DNA of 11,618 nt, taken from positions 1 through 11,618 of the forward strand of contig CAYGKP010000069.1 in NCBI GenBank assembly GCA_964350605.1, read 5' to 3'. Positions 1 through 6,733 of the stretch are shown here, piece after piece. The DNA comes from CAYGKP01 sp964350605 (GTDB lineage: Bacteria > Bacteroidota > Bacteroidia > Cytophagales > JAAEPT01). Positions within the stretch are counted from its first letter, which is position 1, and each line of letters starts with the position of its first letter. Under the pieces are notes generated by a model. The model did no database searches, had not been told where the DNA came from, and saw only the letters and a program-made list of their open reading frames with translations. A program made the translations under genes and the position numbers.

Positions 1-1
1 G

Positions 2-610
2 GTCTATGAGTTCGTGCCCCTCGACGAATCGCATCTGGACAATCCCACCCGCTTGACCATTGGTGAGGTGGAGCTGGGCGTGAACTACGAGATCATCTTG
101 CATACCAACGCGGGGCTTTGGGGCTATCGGATCGGCGATGTGGTGCAGTTCACCTCGACCAAGCCCTGCCGCATCAAAGTGACTGGCCGCACCAAGCATT
201 TCATCTCGGCCTTCGGCGAGCACGTGATCGGCCAAGAGGTCGAGAAGGCGATGGCCGCCGCCTGCGAGCAGTACCCCGAGGTTCAGGTCGTGGAGTTTAC
301 CGTTGCGCCGTTCGTTCAGCCGGGTGAGGGGCAGTCGTGCCATGAATGGTTCGTCGAGTTCGCCACACCGCCGAGCAATCCCACTGCTTTTGCGGCCGCG
401 CTTGACAAGGCGCTCTGTGGGTTCAATGCCTACTACGATGACCTGATCCGCGGAAACATTTTGCAGCCTTTGCAGCTTCGTCCCCTGAAGCCCGACGGCT
501 TCATTGATTACATGCGCGCCCAAGGCAAACTGGGCGGTCAGAACAAAGTGCCTCGGCTCGCCAACGACCGCAAATTGGCCGATGGCCTTACGCCCTACCT
601 ACTCACCTGA
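2..610 (+). CDS. GH3 family acyl-amido synthetase-like protein, C-terminal part (5' end outside window)
   Basis: The reading frame is open from the first bases of the window, so the start lies upstream; 202 residues are visible of a family usually near 500. The fragment begins with V-Y-E-F-V-P, the family's conserved segment before the C-terminal subdomain, followed by G-L-W-G-Y-R-I-G-D-V-V and G-R-T-K-H-F-I-S-A-F-G-E-H, which are hallmark GH3 motifs. Plant GH3 enzymes adenylate a carboxylic acid (a jasmonate or auxin) and join it to an amino acid. Bacterial homologues, common in Bacteroidota, have no settled substrate, so the reaction here is inferred only at the level of adenylate-forming acyl-amide synthesis. 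No signal peptide can be judged. The TGA stop shares its last base with the ATG of dxr, which suggests co-transcription and coupled translation. Family assignment is confident; substrate is unknown. Confidence 0.9.
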   Translation, partial: VYEFVPLDESHLDNPTRLTIGEVELGVNYEIILHTNAGLWGYRIGDVVQFTSTKPCRIKVTGRTKHFISAFGEHVIGQEVEKAMAAACEQYPEVQVVEFTVAPFVQPGEGQSCHEWFVEFATPPSNPTAFAAALDKALCGFNAYYDDLIRGNILQPLQLRPLKPDGFIDYMRAQGKLGGQNKVPRLANDRKLADGLTPYLLT

Positions 611-1773
611 TGGCCAACGGACTGGCACTTCTCGGCTCGACCGGCTCGATCGGTACCCAAACCCTTGAGGTGGTCCGGGCGCACCCCGAGCTGTTTTCGG
701 TCGAGGTCCTGACTTCGAATTCGCGCGCGGAGCTGCTGATCGAACAGGCCAAAGCCTTTCGTCCGCGCCATGTGGTCATCGCAGATCCCTCGAAATACCA
801 GCAGGTCAAGGCCGCCCTGGCTGGCGAACCGATCGAAGTCCACACGGGTGCGCAGGCCCTCTGCGAAGTGGTGACTGCCCAAGACATCCAGACGGTGATT
901 GTCTCGTTGGTCGGTTTTGCGGGCTTGCCACCGACCTTGGCGGCCATCGAAGCGGGGAAGGACATCGCTCTGGCCAACAAGGAAGTGCTCGTGGTGGCGG
1001 GCGAACTGGTCACCCAAAAAGTAAAGGAGAAAGGCGTTCGCCTGTTGCCCATCGATTCCGAGCATTCGGCGATTCTTCAATGCCTGGCAGGGGAGGAGGG
1101 CAACGCCATCGAAAAGTTGATCCTGACCGCATCGGGTGGGCCCTTCCGGGGCAAAACCCGCAACGAGCTTCAAGCGGTCACCAAAGCCCAGGCCCTCAAG
1201 CACCCCAATTGGGAGATGGGCGGGAAGATCACGATCGACTCGGCTACCTTGATGAACAAGGGTTTGGAGGTCATCGAAGCACGTTGGCTGTTCGATGTGC
1301 CCGCCGAGCGGATTGAGGTGGTGGTTCATCCCCAGTCGATCATTCATTCGATGGTCGAGTTCGCGGATGGGGCGGTGAAGGCCCAACTCGGCTTGCCTGA
1401 TATGCGCCTGCCGATTCAGTATGCGTTGACCTATCCCGAGCGACCCGCCCTGCCGTTCGAGCGGTTTTCCATCTTCGACTACCCCCAGCTCACCTTCGAG
1501 CGGCCCGATACCGAGACCTTTCCCAACCTTGCCTTGGCCTTCGAGGCCCTCAAAATGGGCGGCAACGCACCTTGTGTACTGAATGCAGCCAACGAGGTGG
1601 CGGTCGATTGGTTTTTGCGGGAGAAAATGGGATTTTTACCCTTGAGCGACTTGGTGCGAGCAACGTTGGAACGTACGCCGCCCACTCGCTGTTCGACCCT
1701 CGACGACTACCTCACAGCCGACCGAGCGGCTCGCGCCCTCGCCACACAAATCGCCACCGAATGGGCACTTTAA
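610..1773 (+). CDS. dxr: 1-deoxy-D-xylulose 5-phosphate reductoisomerase
   Basis: Cytoplasmic enzyme of the MEP pathway for isoprenoid precursors: it rearranges and reduces 1-deoxy-D-xylulose 5-phosphate to 2-C-methyl-D-erythritol 4-phosphate with NADPH and a divalent metal. The 387 residues are the usual family length. The NADPH-binding loop G-S-T-G-S-I-G is at residues 9-15. L-A-N-K-E-V is followed by the metal-site motif D-S-E-H (Asp149, Ser150, Glu151), then the substrate loop A-S-G-G-P-F-R, H-P-N-W-x-M-G, and N-K-G-L-E with the third metal ligand Glu220. The H-P-Q-S-I-I-H and L-G-x-P-D-M-R-x-P-I blocks follow, with the alpha-helical C-terminal domain after them. All catalytic residues known from the E. 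coli enzyme appear present. The ATG overlaps the stop of the GH3 gene by one base, and the TAA is two bases before the rseP ATG. The dxr-rseP pairing is frequent in bacteria. No promoter of its own is apparent. Confidence 0.98.
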   Translation: MANGLALLGSTGSIGTQTLEVVRAHPELFSVEVLTSNSRAELLIEQAKAFRPRHVVIADPSKYQQVKAALAGEPIEVHTGAQALCEVVTAQDIQTVIVSLVGFAGLPPTLAAIEAGKDIALANKEVLVVAGELVTQKVKEKGVRLLPIDSEHSAILQCLAGEEGNAIEKLILTASGGPFRGKTRNELQAVTKAQALKHPNWEMGGKITIDSATLMNKGLEVIEARWLFDVPAERIEVVVHPQSIIHSMVEFADGAVKAQLGLPDMRLPIQYALTYPERPALPFERFSIFDYPQLTFERPDTETFPNLALAFEALKMGGNAPCVLNAANEVAVDWFLREKMGFLPLSDLVRATLERTPPTRCSTLDDYLTADRAARALATQIATEWAL

Positions 1774-1775
1774 TT

Positions 1776-3065
1776 ATGATCGGCCAGATCCTTCTGGCCC
1801 TCTCTTTCCTGGTCGGAGTTCACGAACTCGGCCACATGCTGGCAGCAAAAGCCTTCGGCATGCGCGTCGAAAAATTCTCGATCGGCTTTCCGCCCAAGGT
1901 CATTGGCTTTAAAAAGGGCGATACCACCTATCAACTCGGTGCTATCCCACTCGGTGGCTTCGTGAAAATTTCCGGGATGGTCGATGAGTCGTTCGACACC
2001 AAGGGCATGGCCACCGCGCCTGAGCCCTGGGAGTTCCGCGCCAAACCCGCTTGGCAACGCTTGATCGTGATGCTGGGTGGCATCATCGTGAACCTGATTG
2101 TTGGGGTCATCATCTTCGTCTTTTTGACCTATGGCTACGGCGACGAACGCCTTCCAATCGCAGAGGTTGAGGGCATCCAGACCAGCCAGATTGCCCAAGA
2201 CATGGGCCTTCAGGACGGCGACCGCATCATTGGGGTCAACGGGCAGAAGATTCAGTATTTCGAGGACATCGTCAGCGGCGATGTGCTGCTGGGCGACAAC
2301 GTGGTCTTCACGGTGGAACGTGGTGAGGAAACCTTGCAGGTGCCTGTGCCCAACGACTTAGTTGATAAGCTGTCGGACAAAAAGAACCGCGCCAACTTCA
2401 TTTCGCCCATCCACACCTTCACGGTGGGCGAGGTGAAAAGTGAGATGGCCCAAGCCGCTGGATTGGAGAAAGGCGACCGCATTCTCTCGGTCAACGGCGA
2501 TACGATTGCCTACTTCCAGGACTTCCAAGCTGCAACTCAAGCGCACAAGGAGGAAACCATCAATGCCGTGGTGCTGCGCGAAGGCGGGGCGATTGACACG
2601 TTGGCCCTTTATGTGGATGCCGAGGCAGTCGTTGGGTTCCAAACCGTCGCCGACCTACCAACCGAAACAACGCTTTACACCTTTGGCCAGTCGATTCCGA
2701 AAGGGGCGGGCCGGGCCTTCGGCGTGGTGTTCGACAACATCAAAGCCTTCGGGAAAATCTTCAAAGGCCATGTGTCGGCGTCGAACGCGGTCAGTGGCCC
2801 CATCTCGATTGCCGGGATGTTCGGGCGCGAGTGGATTTGGCAGCGTTTCTGGACGATGACCGCCATCCTCTCGATGATCCTGGCGTTCATGAACTTCCTG
2901 CCGATTCCCGCGCTGGATGGTGGGCACGTCATGTTCTTGCTCTACGAGATGATCACCGGACGCACGTTGTCGGTCAAATTCATGGAAGTCGCCTTGAAGG
3001 TGGGCATGGCTTTGGTGCTCTCTTTGATGATTTTCGCCATCGTAAACGACGTGCTCCGACTATGA
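1776..3065 (+). CDS. rseP: RIP metalloprotease RseP (site-2 protease family)
   Basis: Inner-membrane zinc protease that cleaves membrane-embedded substrates; in E. coli it releases sigma-E by cutting the anti-sigma factor RseA and also clears signal-peptide remnants. The protein is 429 residues long. The zinc motif H-E-L-G-H (residues 16-20) lies in the first membrane segment. A second hydrophobic segment spans about 96-120. Two PDZ-like domains follow at about 120-200 and 205-290, each with a G-L-x-x-G-D-R-I core. The third segment carries N-F-L-P-I-P-x-L-D-G-G-H, whose Asp381 is the third zinc ligand, and a last hydrophobic helix closes the chain at about 409-429. The ATG at 1776 was chosen because it begins directly at the first membrane helix, as in homologues. 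An in-frame ATG at 1761 would overlap dxr and add five residues. The TGA overlaps the next gene's ATG by four bases. No anti-sigma factor is visible nearby, so the substrate is unknown. Confidence 0.96.
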   Translation: MIGQILLALSFLVGVHELGHMLAAKAFGMRVEKFSIGFPPKVIGFKKGDTTYQLGAIPLGGFVKISGMVDESFDTKGMATAPEPWEFRAKPAWQRLIVMLGGIIVNLIVGVIIFVFLTYGYGDERLPIAEVEGIQTSQIAQDMGLQDGDRIIGVNGQKIQYFEDIVSGDVLLGDNVVFTVERGEETLQVPVPNDLVDKLSDKKNRANFISPIHTFTVGEVKSEMAQAAGLEKGDRILSVNGDTIAYFQDFQAATQAHKEETINAVVLREGGAIDTLALYVDAEAVVGFQTVADLPTETTLYTFGQSIPKGAGRAFGVVFDNIKAFGKIFKGHVSASNAVSGPISIAGMFGREWIWQRFWTMTAILSMILAFMNFLPIPALDGGHVMFLLYEMITGRTLSVKFMEVALKVGMALVLSLMIFAIVNDVLRL

Positions 3066-4423
3066 TCCGACGACTACTTCCGCTGCTTTTTCTCGGCTTT
3101 TTGGCACCGCTTTCCTTGAAAGCACTGCCCCTTGACTCCATTGGTGTGACCAAGCACGAGAGCAGTTTGCACGTGCGTTACTTGGTCTCACCTGGCGAAA
3201 CGATTTACGGCATCTCAACCCGTTATGGTGTACCGATTTCGCGGCTGATGGACGTGAACCCAGAATTGGAATCGGGCCTACGCGCTGGACAAGTGATTTT
3301 GGTACCCTACGATGGACCAGTTTATGAAGCGTTGGAAGCCCGTCGCGCTGAGGAAGCCTCGGCGGAGAGCGATCCACGGGTCCACGTGGTCCAACCCGGA
3401 GAGACCCTATTTGGACTTTCACGCCAGTACAAAGTGGATATTGGCGAACTGCTCAAGTGGAACGGCATGGAGTTGAAAGTCGGGCAGAAGCTCTACGTCG
3501 CTGACCCCAAGAAACCCGTGAAGGCAGGCGACCCGGTAGTTGAAGCCCCCACCAAAGACCCCGTGAAAACGGAGCCGGAGACGCTGATTGTTTCCGCACC
3601 CGAACGGGCCCCTGTGAAGCGCAGCGAGTCGAGCGAAAGCCTGACCGATGTACCCCTGAGTGTGGCCCCCTCCGAGGTCTATCCCTACGACCCCGAGTAC
3701 CAGCAAGTGCTGGTCATTCCCTTCGATCCGCACCTGTACTTCTCGGATGCGGACGACGAGATCGCCGGACGCAGCCACATTGCCCGCACCCAAGTGCGCG
3801 AAGTGTTCCGCCGCCGCTTGAATGTTCTGATCGACCCGAAGGGCTACGAGGTGGTCTACCTGCTCAATGGCAAACAGCGCGACACGCTGACCGACCTGAA
3901 CCGCGTGTACAGCTCGGTGACCTACAACTACTACGATGTGCTTTCGAGCCCCTATTTCCAGGAAACGGGCCAGCACGAGTCCGATGCCCTCGACAAAGGC
4001 GAGAAGCCCAAAGGCTTCATTGCACGGACGAAGGACAAGCTCAGTGGAAACGGCCAACACGATGCCCACGCGATCCGCGAACTCGACAAGTCGGATCGCT
4101 ACTTCGGGGTGCAGGTCAAGGACCCGCAGTTCTTCACCTACTTCGCCGACAAGTATTCGATCGACTACTACGTGTTCATTAATCAGTTCGAGGTGGTCAC
4201 CGACTACGAACATTGCTTGGACCGCGCGACCCAGAACTACGCGCGCTACTTCATCACGCACTACTCGATTTTCGATGTGACCGGCAAGCAGATCGCGGGG
4301 AACAAGTTCAAGGTGTTCTACAACTCGAACTCCAACGATGTGATGCGGATCGTGGCCGACAACATGCCCAAAGTGGCCGAGCGGATCATGAAAGATTTGC
4401 CGCCCCCGAAGTACTTCCGCTAG
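3062..4423 (+). CDS. Secreted double-LysM protein with uncharacterised conserved C-terminal domain
   Basis: A 453-residue exported protein. It starts at the ATG that overlaps the rseP stop (ATGA), which puts a clear signal peptide at the start: two arginines, a leucine-rich core and a likely cleavage site near Ala21. LysM domain 1 is at about 39-82 (V-S-P-G-E-T-I-Y-G-I-S) and LysM domain 2 at about 108-147 (V-Q-P-G-E-T-L-F-G-L-S), so it should bind peptidoglycan N-acetylglucosamine chains in the periplasm. A Pro/Lys/Glu/Val-rich linker runs to about 213. The remaining 240 residues, starting at V-L-V-I-P-F-D, look like a mixed alpha/beta domain with many aromatic residues. I recognise no catalytic motif there (no NlpC/P60, M23 or amidase signature). 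Being the last gene of the dxr-rseP operon suggests an envelope role. It could be a scaffold rather than an enzyme. It ends in TAG, 15 bases from the stop of the converging OmpA gene. Confidence 0.9.
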   Translation: MIRRLLPLLFLGFLAPLSLKALPLDSIGVTKHESSLHVRYLVSPGETIYGISTRYGVPISRLMDVNPELESGLRAGQVILVPYDGPVYEALEARRAEEASAESDPRVHVVQPGETLFGLSRQYKVDIGELLKWNGMELKVGQKLYVADPKKPVKAGDPVVEAPTKDPVKTEPETLIVSAPERAPVKRSESSESLTDVPLSVAPSEVYPYDPEYQQVLVIPFDPHLYFSDADDEIAGRSHIARTQVREVFRRRLNVLIDPKGYEVVYLLNGKQRDTLTDLNRVYSSVTYNYYDVLSSPYFQETGQHESDALDKGEKPKGFIARTKDKLSGNGQHDAHAIRELDKSDRYFGVQVKDPQFFTYFADKYSIDYYVFINQFEVVTDYEHCLDRATQNYARYFITHYSIFDVTGKQIAGNKFKVFYNSNSNDVMRIVADNMPKVAERIMKDLPPPKYFR

Positions 4424-4438
4424 AGACAGCTTGGTCTA

Positions 4439-5491
4439 TCAGGGGTCGACCAGTTCTTCCATTCCCTCCCATTCCTTTTCCTCAGCCTCCTCGAACTCCA
4501 TGAGGAGCTCCTCGAAGCGCTCGCCGATTTCCGGTGCGTAGCGGATTTCGAATTCTACCCGGCGGTTGACGCGCTTGTCCTCGGCGGTGACTTCGGGCTT
4601 TCGAATCGGGTGCGTTTCGCCGTAGCCAACCGCTTTGATCCGGTCCCCAACGATAAAGCCTTCTTCCATGAGGTAGGTACGAATGGCGTCAGCCCGCTCT
4701 TGCGAGAGTTTGAGGTTCGCTTCCGCCGCGCCGTCCGAATCAGTATAGCCTGAGATGGTCAAGGCATAGTCGGGGTTGTCGACCATGAAATTGATCACGT
4801 CGCGCAAATGGTTGTGCATGCCGGGAAGAATTTCCGAGCTGCCACTCTCAAAGTCTAATTCCGAGAAAGTCAGTTTTCGGTCGCGCACGGGCTCGACTTC
4901 CTCCGCGAAGGCCGTGTCGCCATCCAGACGAAAGAGTTTTTCGATGCGGAAAAAATCGTCGCCTTGGATGACCAAGAGGTATTCGGATTCGTCAATGAGG
5001 TCAAACTCGAAACTGCCGTCCCCTCGCAGGACTTTTGGCGCTACTTCGATACCTCGCTCCACATCGATGATCGAGACAATGCCTTCGTAAGGCTCTCCTG
5101 TTTCGGGATCGAAAATGAAGCCGCGCACCTTTGTGATTGCCAGTGGATTGGCCGACATGGGCAGGGGGAACGAGTAGATGTCGGTCCAATTGAGGTTTTC
5201 GGTTTCGTACTCCTCGGTCTTGGCATAATAGAGGTTGCGGCTCTCGGTATCGATGCAGAAGTAGAATTCGTTGCCTTCGCTGTTTACGAGTGGGCCCAGG
5301 TTCTTGGGTTCGTCCCACTGCCCATCGTGCAAGTGGGCTTTGTACAAGTCTAGGGTTTTGGTCCGGGCACCGTAGTCGTCGATGCGGTCGAAGTTGACCA
5401 AGTGGCCTTCACTCGCGAAGTAGAGCACATCGTGAACCGGGTGATAGAACGGACTCAGCTCGCCTCTGCGGGTGTTGAGGATCGGACCCAT
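4439..5491 (-). CDS. OmpA/PD40 outer-membrane protein, C-terminal part downstream of an in-frame stop
   Basis: Frame-continuous 3' part of the gene interrupted at 5534-5536. The first ATG after the stop is at 5491, giving 350 residues without a signal peptide; no in-frame GTG or TTG precedes it. Visible in order: the remaining PD40/WD40-like propeller repeats (about 8-110, with L-Y-F-A-S and a later N-L-Y-Y-A), a carboxypeptidase-regulatory-like beta domain (about 121-190, starting K-V-R-G-F-I-F-D), and an OmpA-type peptidoglycan-binding domain (about 207-318). The OmpA domain has the diaminopimelate-contacting pair Asp251 (in G-Y-T-D) and Arg266 (in S-Q-E-R-A), plus the conserved N-R-R-V-E-F. 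A Glu-rich tail of about 32 residues follows. If translated alone by reinitiation it would stay in the cytoplasm and could not anchor the outer membrane, so this half probably has no independent function. The TGA stop lies 15 bases from the stop of the converging LysM gene. Confidence 0.82.
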   Translation of the reverse strand: MGPILNTRRGELSPFYHPVHDVLYFASEGHLVNFDRIDDYGARTKTLDLYKAHLHDGQWDEPKNLGPLVNSEGNEFYFCIDTESRNLYYAKTEEYETENLNWTDIYSFPLPMSANPLAITKVRGFIFDPETGEPYEGIVSIIDVERGIEVAPKVLRGDGSFEFDLIDESEYLLVIQGDDFFRIEKLFRLDGDTAFAEEVEPVRDRKLTFSELDFESGSSEILPGMHNHLRDVINFMVDNPDYALTISGYTDSDGAAEANLKLSQERADAIRTYLMEEGFIVGDRIKAVGYGETHPIRKPEVTAEDKRVNRRVEFEIRYAPEIGERFEELLMEFEEAEEKEWEGMEELVDP

Positions 5492-5533
5492 GTTTTGAGC
5501 CGCACCCCACTGGCCGCCGGGCGAACGAACACA

Positions 5534-5536
5534 CTA
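5534..5536 (-). other. In-frame TAG stop interrupting the OmpA/PD40 gene
   Basis: On the minus strand the codons read TAC-TAG-TGT (Tyr-stop-Cys). A single base change from a sense codon (for example CAG, TGG, TAC, GAG or AAG) would explain it. The stop lies inside the palindromic hexamer ACTAGT. The next in-frame ATG is 45 bases downstream (first base at 5491), and I see no obvious ribosome-binding site or selenocysteine/pyrrolysine-type context. Confidence 0.9.
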
Positions 5537-6634
5537 GTAAACGTCCGACAGTCCGAATCCGCCGATGCGATCGGACGCAAAGAACAAGCTGTCCTCGGTG
5601 TGCGACAGGGTGGGGTGCGAATCCCAGTTGGCGCTGTTGACCTGCTGGCCGAGGTTTTGCGGCGGCGTCCAAGTGGAATCGGTGAGGCGTTGGCTGGCGT
5701 AGAGGTCGCAATCCTCGTAACCATTGCGCATCAGGCAACGGGTGAAGTAAAGCGTCCGTCCGTCGCGGGTCAGGGTGGCTGAACCTTCCCGGAAGTCGGA
5801 GTTGACCGGAAACTTCAGGGGCTTTGCTTCTGACCACATATCATCGCCCAGCGAGTGGGCCCAATAGAGGTCTTCGTTCACGTCACTGAAGAGCCCTTCC
5901 TTGAATTCCAGTCGCTTGGTGAAGATCAAGATGCTGTCGGTCATCCCCAGCGCAGGGCCGTACTCGGCGATCTGCGGCTCGTTGATCGAGGGGCCCATGT
6001 TAAGCAGTACGCTTTTGGGTGGGCGCAAGGTGTCGATGGCCCGGCGGTATTCGACGAGTTCGTAGTAGTAGTCGAGCGGCACGTAGTAGTCGCGCTCCAA
6101 ACGGGTGAGGGTGTCGTAGGTTGAGGCCACTCCCTTGATGTCGTAGAAATCCTCAATTTCGTGGACAATGTCGGTGCGGTGGTGCTTGAGCACCAGGCGG
6201 TAGGCTTCCTTAGCCTCGCGCTTGCGGCCTAACTCTTCGTAGAGTTGAGCCAACCGCCAGATCAACTCGGTGTTCCGATAAAAATTCTCAATTCCGAATT
6301 GGCGCACGTAGGCTTCCAGGCGTGGAAGGGCAGCCTCCCACTGCTGCTTGTCGATCAGCTTTTGGATGCCCGAGAGTTCCTTTTTGTTGTAGTAGTACCC
6401 GATCCGGTTCACGTTCGGGAACCGCAGGTGATACCCAAAGATCGTATCGGCTTCCAACGCCCGCAAGCTGTCGAGGCGGGCCATGGCGGTTTTGCGCCCC
6501 GGCTTCTCGGTTTCGTCGCCTTGGGCTCGAACCAGCGGGCCGAGGAGAAGGAGGAAGAGCAGCAAAGCCGCCTGACAAAAAAGGCGGCACCTGTCAAGAT
6601 GGCGGATCGAGTGGGAAGTCTGATGCCTTGGCAT
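5534..6634 (-). CDS. OmpA/PD40 outer-membrane protein, N-terminal part truncated by an in-frame TAG
   Basis: The 5' part of the gene; 366 residues to the premature stop, against 731 positions for the full frame (6634 to 4439). The ATG at 6634 gives a signal peptide with an unusually long basic n-region, a leucine-rich core at about 22-35 and a probable cut after V-R-A (residue 37). The frame is open further upstream to 6757, but that would put about 41 residues before the signal peptide and overlap lon. A TPR-like helical region covers about 97-150. PD40-type beta-propeller repeats follow from about 285, with T-R-D-G-R-T-L-Y-F-T-R and the diagnostic L-F-F-A-S-D-R-x-G-G-F-G at the very end, where the frame stops after S-D-V-Y. 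Bacteroidota homologues continue through this motif into more propeller blades and an OmpA domain, which are found intact on the other side of the stop. The intact protein would be exported and tether the outer membrane to peptidoglycan. The gene diverges from lon. Confidence 0.82.
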   Translation of the reverse strand: MPRHQTSHSIRHLDRCRLFCQAALLLFLLLLGPLVRAQGDETEKPGRKTAMARLDSLRALEADTIFGYHLRFPNVNRIGYYYNKKELSGIQKLIDKQQWEAALPRLEAYVRQFGIENFYRNTELIWRLAQLYEELGRKREAKEAYRLVLKHHRTDIVHEIEDFYDIKGVASTYDTLTRLERDYYVPLDYYYELVEYRRAIDTLRPPKSVLLNMGPSINEPQIAEYGPALGMTDSILIFTKRLEFKEGLFSDVNEDLYWAHSLGDDMWSEAKPLKFPVNSDFREGSATLTRDGRTLYFTRCLMRNGYEDCDLYASQRLTDSTWTPPQNLGQQVNSANWDSHPTLSHTEDSLFFASDRIGGFGLSDVY

Positions 6635-6642
6635 ATGCCTTG
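6624..6642. promoter_or_regulatory. Palindrome and direct repeat in the OmpA/lon divergent region
   Basis: A perfect 10-base palindrome, GGCATATGCC, sits at 6630-6639, and the heptamer TGCCTTG occurs at 6624-6630 and again at 6636-6642, a 12-base period close to one helical turn. The group overlaps the start codon of the OmpA gene (6632-6634) and lies about 90 bases before the chosen lon start. This arrangement could be an operator for a dimeric regulator acting on one or both divergent genes, but it could also be chance. No clear Bacteroidota -33/-7 promoter pair and no CIRCE element was found in the surrounding 6635-6733 spacer. Confidence 0.25.
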
Positions 6643-6733
6643 CGCTTAGGGAGGGAAGATACGTAAATCCGGGTGTGTGGCTGAGCGGCCCTTTGTTGCT
6701 GCCATCCTGACACCCGCCGACGCCACCCCGCGA

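Larger units (their letters stand above)
4439..6634 (-). pseudogene. Complete TPR-PD40-CarbReg-OmpA gene with one internal amber codon
   Basis: The two halves listed separately are one gene: the start at 6634 and the ATG at 5491 are in the same frame (1,143 bases apart), and no frameshift separates them. Codon 367 is TAG. The flanking residues, S-D-V-Y before and C-V-R-S-P-G-G-Q-W after, form the continuous end of a PD40 blade, so nothing seems to be missing but that one codon. Combined architecture: signal peptide, TPR, several PD40 blades, carboxypeptidase-regulatory-like domain, OmpA domain, acidic tail, 731 codons in all, a normal length for this Bacteroidota family. Both halves look well conserved, so the lesion is either recent, a sequencing or assembly error, or suppressed. 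TAG also ends the LysM gene and hslU in this window, so general recoding of TAG is unlikely. Confidence 0.75.

Noticed and set aside
595..1386. Long open frame antisense to dxr
   Set aside because: It lies wholly opposite a gene with every catalytic motif of DXR. Its translation has a shadow-like composition rich in His, Arg, Asp and Gly, and it shows no recognisable domain. Such antisense frames are common in GC-rich coding DNA.
3419..4261. 280-codon open frame antisense to the LysM gene
   Set aside because: It overlaps the well-supported LysM protein, is a Val/His/Arg-rich antisense product without known motifs, and has no start context.
4424..4438. AGAC...GTCT inverted repeat between the converging LysM and OmpA stops as a bidirectional terminator
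   Set aside because: The stem is only four base pairs with a six-base loop and no T-run on either strand, too weak to call.
5534..5536. TAG read as a non-standard amino acid through genome-wide recoding
   Set aside because: The LysM gene and hslU both end in TAG exactly at their expected C-termini, so TAG works as a normal stop here.
6635..6733. Promoters for lon and the OmpA gene in the divergent spacer
   Set aside because: Promoters must exist nearby, but I found no pair matching the Bacteroidota -33 TTG / -7 TAnnTTTG pattern or a well-spaced -35/-10 pair. The closest, TTGCGC followed by TACGTA, has a 14-base gap.
6677..6733. Lon starting at the GTG at 6677
   Set aside because: The extra 19 residues do not resemble the family extension, and the GTG has no ribosome-binding site.
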